Positions 57,549-64,000 of a stretch of DNA of 64,000 bases are shown in pieces. Below the pieces are notes generated by a model. It worked only from the letters and a program-made list of their open reading frames with translations. It was not told the DNA's origin and did not search any database. Both the position numbers and the translations under genes were made by a program. The number at the start of each line of letters is the position of its first letter. The stretch's first letter is position 1. The stretch covers positions 156,726 to 220,725 of the forward strand of contig NZ_JAGMUK010000216.1 in assembly GCF_019049245.1 (NCBI RefSeq), given 5' to 3'. Source of the DNA: Streptomyces sp. AC555_RSS877. GTDB taxonomy: Bacteria; Actinomycetota; Actinomycetes; Streptomycetales; Streptomycetaceae.

Positions 57549-57738
57549 ACGATGTGGGGCCTTCCGGGGTCGTGGGCGGGGACGTCACAGCCGGTGTACC
57601 GGCGGACGGAACGATTCTGGGCCGGGCGGGCAGGCGTGCGGATCAGCCGGAGGACCGAGTGCCGGACCCCCTCGCCGGGCGGTCATCGGCCGTTCGGCCG
57701 AGGCGCGGCGGCGGGCGGGCCCCGTAGCCTTCACCGGC

Positions 57739-59037
57739 ATGAACGAGTTCTTCCACGTCCCGACGGGAGGCCGGCGGGTTGCGGCGCTCTGCGCGGCGGT
57801 GCTGCTGCTCGCCGGGGTGGCTGCCGAGGGCACGAACACCGGTTCCGTGCCGATGGCCGCGGCATGGACGGTGTCCGGCTTCCTCGTCCTCGCGGCCGTC
57901 GCCGCGCGTCCGGACCGCTTCGCCGCGACGGCCGCCTCGGGTGTCGTCGCCTCCTGCCTCGTGACCCTGGTGAACGCCAGGATGAGTACCCACGCGGAGA
58001 CGACCTTCGGCATCATCGAATCGGCAGCGCTGCTGCTGGTCATGGCTCGTGCCGTCCGGCAGCTCCGGCCGCGGGGTGCCGTGCCCCTGGCCGGGGGTGC
58101 GTTCGCCGCTCTCAGCGCGCAGTTCCTGCGCTGCGATCCCGCCGAGTACCCGGACCTGGTGTCCTACGTCGTGCCCGTACTGTGGTTCGCCGCCGCCCTC
58201 GCCACCGTGCTCGGTCTCTACCTGCGGCTCCTCGACCGCTACCGGAAGCGGGAGCGCACGGCCGAGATCCAGGAACAGCGGCTCGAATACGCCCGGGACC
58301 TGCACGACTTCGTCGGCCACCACGTCACCGCGATCATCGCCCAGACCAGGGCGGTGCGGTACACGACGGCTGCGGGCCGGCCTCCGTCACCCGGCGAACT
58401 CGACGACATGCTGGCCGCCATCGAGGACGCCGGGTCCCAGGCCATGCGGTCGATGCGGTCCATGGTCACCGTCCTGCGCGACCCCCGGAGTCCCGGCGAC
58501 CGGCCGGGAACGGGCGGCATGCTCACCGAACTGCGCGACCTGATCGAGCGGTTCTCCGCGAGCGGCCCAAAGACCACGCTCGCCCTGGACCCGCGCCTCG
58601 CCGGGGGTGATCTGCCTCCCGGCACCGCCACCACGGTGCACCAGATCGTGCGCGAGGCCCTGACGAACGTACGCAAGCACGCGGGCCGGGCCACCGCGGT
58701 CACCGTCGACGTACGACTGGAGGAGGACGGCTCGGAACGGCCCACCGTCCTTGTGGCGGTGACCGACGACGGACCGGACGCCGACCGGAGCACTCCGCCG
58801 ACGGGTACGCCAGGTACCGGATTCGGCCTGACGGGGCTGTCGGAACGCGCCGCCATGGTCGGCGGCACGCTGACCGCGGGGCCGCGGGCGGGAGTCGGCT
58901 GGATCGTCGAGGCACGCATACCCCTTCCCGGTCCGCTGCCCGATCCCGGCCCCGCGGGCGACGACCGGGCCGCCGTCACGGCCGGAGCGGAGGGATGCGC
59001 CGGGATGCCCGGCACAACTGTCACCCTGGACACATGA
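57739..59037 (+). CDS. NarL-type sensor histidine kinase
   Basis: 432 aa from ATG 57739. TAGCCT at 57725-57730 lies 8 nt before it, so the mRNA may be leaderless. About five hydrophobic helices occupy residues 12-165 (for example VAALCAAVLLLAGVAAEG, LVSYVVPVLWFAAALATVLGLYL). The HisKA_3 helix is LEYARDLHDFVGHHVTAIIAQ with the phospho-His, the N box is VREALTNVRKHAG, and the G box is GTGFGLTGLSERAAMVGG. Overlaps the regulator gene by 4 bp and is divergent from the FtsX-type permease (190-bp gap). Confidence 0.92.
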   Translation: MNEFFHVPTGGRRVAALCAAVLLLAGVAAEGTNTGSVPMAAAWTVSGFLVLAAVAARPDRFAATAASGVVASCLVTLVNARMSTHAETTFGIIESAALLLVMARAVRQLRPRGAVPLAGGAFAALSAQFLRCDPAEYPDLVSYVVPVLWFAAALATVLGLYLRLLDRYRKRERTAEIQEQRLEYARDLHDFVGHHVTAIIAQTRAVRYTTAAGRPPSPGELDDMLAAIEDAGSQAMRSMRSMVTVLRDPRSPGDRPGTGGMLTELRDLIERFSASGPKTTLALDPRLAGGDLPPGTATTVHQIVREALTNVRKHAGRATAVTVDVRLEEDGSERPTVLVAVTDDGPDADRSTPPTGTPGTGFGLTGLSERAAMVGGTLTAGPRAGVGWIVEARIPLPGPLPDPGPAGDDRAAVTAGAEGCAGMPGTTVTLDT

Positions 59038-59756
59038 CGACCAGCATCCTCATCGCGGACGACCAGCCGATGATCCGCTCGGCCTACGGCATGATCCTCG
59101 GCGCCCAGCCCGACATGGAGGTCGTCGCCTCCGTGGCCGACGGCTCGACCGCGGTGCGCGAGGCCCGGCGGCTCCGCCCCGACGTGTGTGTGCTGGACAT
59201 CCGGATGCCGGGCCTGGACGGCCTGGAGGCAACCCGCCTGCTGGCCGGCCCGCAGGCGACCGACCCGCTGAAAGTCCTCATCTCCACCACGTTCGACCTG
59301 GACGAATACGTGTACCGGGCGCTGCGTCACGGTGCCTGTGGGTTCCTGCTGAAAGACGGGTCGCCCGCACTGCTGGTGGAGGCCGTGCGCGCGGTGGCCG
59401 CCGACACCGCTCTGATTTCCCCGACGGTCACGGTGCGCCTGCTCAGGCACATGACCGACGCCGCCGGCCGGACCGGCGACGGAAGGCGGGGCCGGGCGGG
59501 CACCGGCCCGGTTCCGCCGGGAAGCACTCTCACCGCGCGTGAACTGGACGTCGTACGCCTCGTCGCCCGTGGCCGCACCAACGAGGAGGTGGCTGCCGAG
59601 CTGCACGTCTCCCTGTCCACCGTCAAGACGCACGTCGGCAGCGTGCAGCGCAAGCTCGCCACCCGCAACCGGGTGGAGATCGCCGCCTGGGCGTGGGAGA
59701 ACGGAGTGTGCGCGGGCGGGGACGAGACTGACGGAACGCACTCAGGCCGGACGTGA
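59034..59756 (+). CDS. LuxR/NarL-type response regulator, partner of the upstream kinase
   Basis: 240 aa from ATG 59034, overlapping the kinase stop (ATGA). Receiver: TSILIADDQPMIRSAYGMIL, phospho-Asp in PDVCVLDIRMPGLDGLEA, Thr in VLISTTFDLDEYVY, Lys in GFLLKDGSPALL. HTH: LTARELDVVRLVARGRTNEEVAAELHVSLSTVKTHVGSVQRKL. All phosphotransfer residues are intact. Its likely target is the divergent permease gene (inference). Confidence 0.93.
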   Translation: MTTSILIADDQPMIRSAYGMILGAQPDMEVVASVADGSTAVREARRLRPDVCVLDIRMPGLDGLEATRLLAGPQATDPLKVLISTTFDLDEYVYRALRHGACGFLLKDGSPALLVEAVRAVAADTALISPTVTVRLLRHMTDAAGRTGDGRRGRAGTGPVPPGSTLTARELDVVRLVARGRTNEEVAAELHVSLSTVKTHVGSVQRKLATRNRVEIAAWAWENGVCAGGDETDGTHSGRT

Positions 59757-59819
59757 CGGGGACGGGGTGCCCCCAGGTACCACCGAGGTCTTCCCCGGGG
59801 ACGGTTCAGGACCGGCAGG

Positions 59820-60770
59820 TCACCGCAGGCGGACGTAGACGGAAGTGAGCAGCGTCTGCGCCGGGCGGAGGAAGACCGCGGCGCAGAACAGCGTGAGCAT
59901 CACCATCGGCACCGCGGTCGCCGCCGCTCCAGCGACGTACGCGTTGGAGGTGACATGGTTCAGGACCATCTCGCGCACGGCGGGACGCGAGGGTGTGAAG
60001 GCCTGCCACAACGACCACCAGACGGCCCCCATGACAGACGCTCCCAGCGCGGCTGCTGCCAGCAGCCGGGGCCAGACACTCCGCCGCCAGACCAGTACCC
60101 ACGAGCGACGCAGCGCCCGCCGTGCCGTCAGACCGTCCACGGCGACGGCGGCGGGGGCCAGTATGAATCCGAGGCGCAGGAGGACCGGCAACGGCGCCAG
60201 CATCGAGGCGAGCCCGACCGGTGTTTCGAACGGGCCGCCCATGCGAAAGGGGTCGAGGCCGGTGAACAGGTCCAGGGCGGATGCCACGCCCACGCTCGCC
60301 GCCCCGGCGGCGAGCACCGCCGCGAGTACGAGTGCGGCACGCAGGACGTAGACGACGAGTATGCCCGCGGCCCTGGGACGCAGTCGCCGCCACACCTCGC
60401 GCACGGACGGCCGGGGGTGCTCCCTCTCACCGGTGCCACCGGCCACGGCCGCCGCGTGCACCACGGCGCTGCCCGCGGCGACGACCAACCCGCCGAGCGG
60501 TACCGCAAGGAGCGCGGGAGGAACGACACGCAACCAGTCGGCGGAGTAGGAGTCCTCGGCTGCACGAGCGGCGAGCGCCTCGTCCCACAGTCCTTCGAAT
60601 CCGGGCCAGGCCAGGGCGAACGCCATCACGGTCACCAGCAGGCAGCCGAGCGGGACGAGCACGGTGACGCACAGGACAATGGCTGTCGACGGCCACTGGC
60701 AGGGCCGGGCGACGTCCGCCGTCATCCGTGTGCCCGCCACCCCGCTGCCGAACTTCCGGTTCCACCACAT
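59820..60770 (-). CDS. Multi-pass membrane protein, DUF7847-like
   Basis: 316 aa from ATG 60770; a second ATG at 60725 (MTADVARPCQWPS) is possible. Six hydrophobic helices can be traced (for example IVLCVTVLVPLGCLLVTVMAFALAWPG; LLAVPLGGLVVAAGSAVVHAAAVAG; ILVVYVLRAALVLAAVLAAGAASVGVA; LAAAALGASVMGAVWWSLW; AVPMVMLTLFCAAVFL). The fold resembles the membrane part of glycerophosphodiester phosphodiesterase-like proteins (ALRRSWVLVWRRSVWPRLL). No catalytic motif is seen; function unknown. Convergent to the response-regulator gene. Confidence 0.7.
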   Translation of the reverse strand: MWWNRKFGSGVAGTRMTADVARPCQWPSTAIVLCVTVLVPLGCLLVTVMAFALAWPGFEGLWDEALAARAAEDSYSADWLRVVPPALLAVPLGGLVVAAGSAVVHAAAVAGGTGEREHPRPSVREVWRRLRPRAAGILVVYVLRAALVLAAVLAAGAASVGVASALDLFTGLDPFRMGGPFETPVGLASMLAPLPVLLRLGFILAPAAVAVDGLTARRALRRSWVLVWRRSVWPRLLAAAALGASVMGAVWWSLWQAFTPSRPAVREMVLNHVTSNAYVAGAAATAVPMVMLTLFCAAVFLRPAQTLLTSVYVRLR

Positions 60771-61003
60771 CCGCTCACAGATATCACCGGCCGACGGCCA
60801 AGAAGCACCTCGAGCCCGGAGGTGAGCAGGATCAGAGCAGTGATCGACCAGTTCGTCCGCCGCTGCGGACGCCTTGCGAACCGCCGCCCTGGTTAGGCTC
60901 GCGGAGCAGCGGTCCGCCGACCGGTCCCCCTACGGCGTGACACGCCCGGCAGCCGTGCCGGAACGGGACCAGCACCACCTCACTCACTCAACCCGGAGAT
61001 CCC
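60771..61003. other. 233-bp gap without a recognisable gene
   Basis: Between the divergent membrane-protein gene and the acyl-CoA ligase remnant. A CGGAG site sits about 6 nt before the ATG at 61004, showing that the ligase's original ribosome site survives. No promoter can be assigned with confidence. Confidence 0.4.
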
Positions 61004-61596
61004 ATGCGCAGCACCATGCACACCACACACCTGCAGATCAGACGCATCCTGCAGCACGGATCGCGGGTTCACGCGAACAGCAGGGTCGTCACCGCCGGTG
61101 CCGGCGATGGGCGGCGTCGTGCATCCGCTGAACATCCGGCTGCCCGCGGAACAGCTGATACACATCGCGCGTCACGCCGGGGACGCCTACGTGATCGTCG
61201 ACCACTCGCTGGTTCCGGCCTTCGCGACCCTGTTGCCGCACCTGGAAGCGGTGCGTCATGTCATCGTGAACGGTCCCGCTGACCTCGCCGCTCCGCGGGA
61301 AGCCGCCGCGGGTGTCGAAGTGCACGACTACCACGCGCTGTTGAGCACGGCCGCGGACACCTACGACTGGCCCGACGTCGACGAACGGTCCGCGGCCGCC
61401 ATGTGCTACACCTCCGGGACGACCGGCCTCCCCAAGGGGGTCGTCTACAATCACCGGTCCGTCTACCTCCATTCGGTCGAGGCGTGCCTGCCCGACGCGT
61501 TCGCGCTCAGCCGGGACGACATGGCCCTGGCCGTCGTCCCGCAGTTCCACGTGCTGGCGTGGACCCTGCCCTACGCGGCGTTCGTCACGGGTCGGA
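61004..61596 (+). pseudogene. Long-chain acyl-CoA synthetase (AMP-binding), internally deleted and 3'-truncated
   Basis: The gene opens normally at ATG 61004 with MRSTMHTTHLQIRRILQHGS and a CGGAG site, giving the first ~31 residues of a fatty-acid ligase. Then about 50 residues are missing and the frame changes: a second frame continues PAMGGVVHPLNIRLPAEQLIHIARHAGDAYVIVDHS. The AMP-binding P-loop CYTSGTTGLPKGVVYNHRS is intact, but the protein stops matching after FHVLAWTLPYAAFVTG near 61590, so more than half of the adenylating enzyme is absent. It cannot be functional. Confidence 0.8.
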
Positions 61597-61845
61597 CAGT
61601 ACACGGACGCGGGTGCCGCGTCCTTCAACCCGCATCTCGACCTGAACCAGAAGCACCTCGACGTCCGGGGCTGCTGGGGCAGCGACGTCGGTCACCTGTA
61701 CCGGGCCGTCCAGGTGTTGGCCCGCTACCGTGACCAATTCCGCTGGACCGAGCTCATCAGCCGGGAGTACTCCCTGGCGGAAGCGCAGAACGCGCTGGAG
61801 GACGTGGCCCGGCAGCGCGTCGTGAAGGCACTCGTCGTGCCCTGA
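61597..61845 (+). pseudogene. C-terminal fragment of a zinc-type medium-chain dehydrogenase
   Basis: Joined directly to the ligase remnant, the frame to TGA 61843-61845 reads YTDAGAASFNPHLDLNQKHLDVRGCWGSDVGHLYRAV, then YSLAEAQNALEDVARQRVVKALVVP. This is the last ~80 residues of an alcohol-dehydrogenase-like (MDR) protein, in the substrate-lobe end. It has no start codon or catalytic domain. The fusion with the acyl-CoA ligase piece marks a deletion that removed everything in between. Confidence 0.75.
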
Positions 61846-61931
61846 GCCGGAGGAGCACGAACACGGGCCGGCGTCGTGCGCGCCGACCCGTGCCGTGTCG
61901 GTACGGGGCGGACCACCGCCCCGGCCGGCCG

Positions 61932-62915
61932 TCAGGACTGCGGGAGCCGCCCGGTGCTCGCCCAGTGCTCCATCACGGGTTTGGCGCCGGGGTGTGCCAG
62001 CTCGATGCTGATGCCGGTCGCGTCGCGGGACGTGATGACGGCGATCGGGTCGGAGTCGGCGTCCATCCGTATGACGGCGTCCATGGTGAAGCCCTGCTCC
62101 GTGAGGCGCGCGAGGCGCCGGGCCATGTCCGGCTCCCAGCAGGCGTAGTACATCAGCGCCCCCGCGCGGTCCGGTCCGAACACGCCTTCACCCGTCGCCT
62201 CGATCAGCTCGACGTACGGTTCGCGCGTGCGGGAGATCGCCTGGCGCTGGCGGAAGGGCGTGTGCACCACGTCGCCCTCCACCTGGTGGGGGCTCTCGGT
62301 CCAGGCCGCCTCGGTGAACGGCACCCCGAGCACCGCGGCGCACCGCTCGATCGCCGCGTCGATGTCCGGTACGACCATGCCCACGTGGTAGTACGACTCC
62401 GGCAGCCGGTCACCGCCGTGTTCGCGTGCGATCCGGTCGGCCCACTCGTCCCGCAGCGCGGCTCCCACGTAACAGAGCCGGGTACCGCAGAGGTCGCGCT
62501 CCGTGACGATCATGGATGGTGGCGCGTCGGGTCCGATCGCGTAGGTCGCGGCGATCTCCACGCCCTCCGCCCGCAGATGCCGCAGCCGAGCCTCCGTGTC
62601 CTCCTCCCACCAGCCCCAGTAGGCGAGGGAGCCCACCTGGTTCCTCGCGTACACACCCTCTTCCCGGTCCTGTGCCTCGACGAGCACGAAGTAGGGTTCC
62701 TGAGTGAGGGAGACACACGTCCGCACGGTCTCCTGTGTGACACCGGCGGCCCCCCGCACATACGGGAAGACACTCGTCACAGGCGTGGTAAAGGTGACAC
62801 CGAAAACGTCGGAGAACCGCTTCACCGCCGCTTCCATGTCGTCGACGACCAAGGCCGTGTGGGAGAAGGAGAACGGCAGCTCGGACGCTGTTCCCTCGTT
62901 CGTCGTGCCAGTCAT
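61932..62915 (-). CDS. Two-domain VOC (glyoxalase-fold) protein
   Basis: 327 aa from ATG 62915, with AGGACAGG upstream. Two VOC modules: FSFSHTALVVDDMEAAVKRFSDVFGV starts the first, and YYHVGMVVPDIDAAIERCAAVLGVPF the second; VELIEATGEGVFGPD and ISIELAHPG give the ends with metal-ligand Glu positions. Tandem VOC pairs are typical of extradiol dioxygenase-like and lactoylglutathione-lyase-like enzymes. A Trp-rich segment (LAYWGWWEED) lies in the first domain. Substrate unknown; the next gene (SnoaL-like) is on the same strand 162 bp upstream of it. Confidence 0.82.
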   Translation of the reverse strand: MTGTTNEGTASELPFSFSHTALVVDDMEAAVKRFSDVFGVTFTTPVTSVFPYVRGAAGVTQETVRTCVSLTQEPYFVLVEAQDREEGVYARNQVGSLAYWGWWEEDTEARLRHLRAEGVEIAATYAIGPDAPPSMIVTERDLCGTRLCYVGAALRDEWADRIAREHGGDRLPESYYHVGMVVPDIDAAIERCAAVLGVPFTEAAWTESPHQVEGDVVHTPFRQRQAISRTREPYVELIEATGEGVFGPDRAGALMYYACWEPDMARRLARLTEQGFTMDAVIRMDADSDPIAVITSRDATGISIELAHPGAKPVMEHWASTGRLPQS

Positions 62916-63077
62916 GTCCGCACCTGTCCTGTGTGTGAGAGATCGAGCAACGCGCATGCGTCAGCCCGTCCGCCCGGACGGCAGGACGGGCTGGGGGGAG
63001 CCTAGGTTTCGCGCACCGCGGCCGACCAGGTCATCTGTGGCTCACTGCGCGCTCACCTCTGCTCAGGCGGGCAGGTG

Positions 63078-63485
63078 TCACATGGCGCGCACCATGGTGT
63101 GGGTGTCGAGGACGGTCTCGAAGTGGACGGGTACACCGTGCTCGAAGCGCCAGACATGGGCGAAGCGGGTCCGCATCGCCTTGCCCGTGGACAGGTTGGT
63201 GCCGCTGTAGTGCCCCAGTGCCACGACCGTCTCCCCGGCGGCGATGACTTCGGCGGGCTCCACGGCGAAGCCCTCCCACTCCGTGACGAAGCGTGCGAAG
63301 ACGTTGTTCAGGACCGCCTCCCGGCCCCGGTAGGTGCCTCCGTAGTGCAGGCCCGGCGGGACGACCCACTGGATGTCCTCGTGCAGTCCGGCGAGCAGTC
63401 CCTCGACATCTCCCTGAGCGAGGCGGCCGTACAGCCCGCGCACGACGGCGCCGGTGTCGGTGTGGGGTCGAGCGGCAGTGTTCAT
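63078..63485 (-). CDS. SnoaL-like (NTF2 fold) protein
   Basis: 135 aa from ATG 63485, with GGAGAACACTG upstream. The NTF2-like pattern is clear: VVRGLYGRLAQGDVEGLLAGLHEDIQWVVPPG, then YRGREAVLNNVFARFVTEWEGF, VVALGHYSGTNLSTGKAMRTRFAHVWRFEHG and VHFETVLDTHTMV. Such cone-shaped proteins act as isomerases, cyclases or ligand carriers in secondary metabolism and elsewhere. No catalytic assignment can be made from the sequence. Confidence 0.83.
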   Translation of the reverse strand: MNTAARPHTDTGAVVRGLYGRLAQGDVEGLLAGLHEDIQWVVPPGLHYGGTYRGREAVLNNVFARFVTEWEGFAVEPAEVIAAGETVVALGHYSGTNLSTGKAMRTRFAHVWRFEHGVPVHFETVLDTHTMVRAM

Positions 63486-63651
63486 CAGTGTTCTCCGTGA
63501 CAGGTGAGCGGTCGGGCCGCCGCGCGGCACGTCGTGTTCCGCGCTCCGCACATCCTCACGGGCCAGGAGTCCCGGCACATCGGTTGATCGACCTATGCGC
63601 GGCGCGGTGACGGTTCCCGGCCGCCTCCGGGCAGGCATTAGCCTCTTGTGG

Positions 63652-64000
63652 ATGGAGACGATTCGGGTCGCGGAGATACTGGCGGCGTTCTCCCTCACCA
63701 CCGACATGGCGGCCGGCATGCCCGTGGAGAAAGGGCTGCGCACCTGTGCGGTGGCGACCGTGTTCGCACGGGACGTGCTCGGCGCGGGAGCGGACACGTG
63801 CCGGACCGTCCACGAGACGGCCCTGCTGCGTTCGGTCGGTTGCACGTCCTACGCCCCGGAGTTGGCGGCCCTCTTCGGTGACGAGGTCGCGTTCCAGCGC
63901 GCGCTGAAACACCTCGACCCGGCTGACGGGACGCCCATGGCGGAGCAGTTGTACCGGCTGGGCGGATGGACCCGGCAGGCCGCGCGCCAACTGACCGGTG
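63652..64000 (+). CDS. HD-domain protein (probable HD phosphohydrolase/LuxR regulator), 3' end cut by window
   Basis: At least 116 codons from ATG 63652 (METIRVAEILAAFSLTTDMAAGM); the window ends before the stop. TAGCCT at 63639-63644 is 7 nt before the start, as in the kinase gene at 57739, suggesting a leaderless message. PVEKGLRTCAVATVFARDVLGAG, TVHETALLRSVGCTSYAPELAALFGDEVAFQ matches Streptomyces HD-domain proteins that usually carry a LuxR HTH at the C-terminus (not visible here). Divergent from the SnoaL-like gene across 166 bp. Confidence 0.7.
   Translation, partial: METIRVAEILAAFSLTTDMAAGMPVEKGLRTCAVATVFARDVLGAGADTCRTVHETALLRSVGCTSYAPELAALFGDEVAFQRALKHLDPADGTPMAEQLYRLGGWTRQAARQLTG

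Overview
The window is chromosomal DNA of a Streptomyces. GC is very high, third codon positions are almost always G or C, GTG starts are common, and the gene order (glmU-prsA-rplY-pth, ppc-desaturase, tam/tamR, galT-galE-galK, ispE-rsmA-rpfB-tatD, rsmI/pmt, ssgE, a nickel/cobalt ECF transporter) is that of the S. coelicolor core chromosome. All calls come from reading translations and motifs by eye; no database search was run.

Layout. Positions 1-852 hold the end-truncated gene of a FilP-like coiled-coil protein. Positions 1114-6552 are a compact cluster built from bacterial conflict-system domains: an Imm35/YrhB + deaminase-like + SUKH-4 protein and a WHH-nuclease + SUKH-1 fusion on the minus strand, and a YwqJ-type deaminase followed by a SUKH-3 protein on the plus strand. 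No secretion signal or delivery module is seen with it. A sensor kinase, an HTH protein and a tRNA-Gln(TTG) follow.

Positions 9126-35620 are mostly housekeeping: cell-wall precursor and PRPP synthesis, ribosome and translation genes, anaplerosis (ppc), a delta-9 desaturase with its TetR regulator, the trans-aconitate methyltransferase/TamR pair, the Leloir pathway operon galTEK, two response regulators (one with a degenerate receiver), two tandem PQQ-propeller membrane proteins, an ABC-F ATPase, and ispE/rsmA translationally coupled. Positions 35857-51239 carry rpfB, tatD, rsmI, protein O-mannosyltransferase, two tandem penicillin-binding transpeptidases, ssgE, a Ni/Co ECF transporter behind a Nur-like box, ohrR/ohr, a serine hydrolase and a DUF1876 protein.

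Positions 51403-53060 are a graveyard of mobile DNA: the 3' end of a DMT-family transporter gene, an inverted repeat that looks like an attachment site, a frameshifted serine recombinase, and IS3 and ISAs1 remnants. Next to it is a DUF4157 (HELTH) protein with an unrecognised C-terminal domain, the architecture of extracellular contractile injection system (eCIS) or polymorphic-toxin cargo. An FtsX-type ABC permease without an ATPase gene lies divergent from a two-component system that may control it. The right end has a membrane protein, a pseudogene chimera (acyl-CoA ligase fused to dehydrogenase debris), a double-VOC protein, a SnoaL-like protein and the start of an HD-domain gene.

Regulatory DNA visible by eye includes a Nur-type box over a leaderless nickel-transporter promoter, an OhrR-type palindrome, two tandem operators before the desaturase, a TamR-type palindrome, tandem TGTTTGAT-like repeats before galT and several strong terminators. 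The best candidates for something new are the 1-6.5 kb conflict cluster and the DUF4157 cargo protein.
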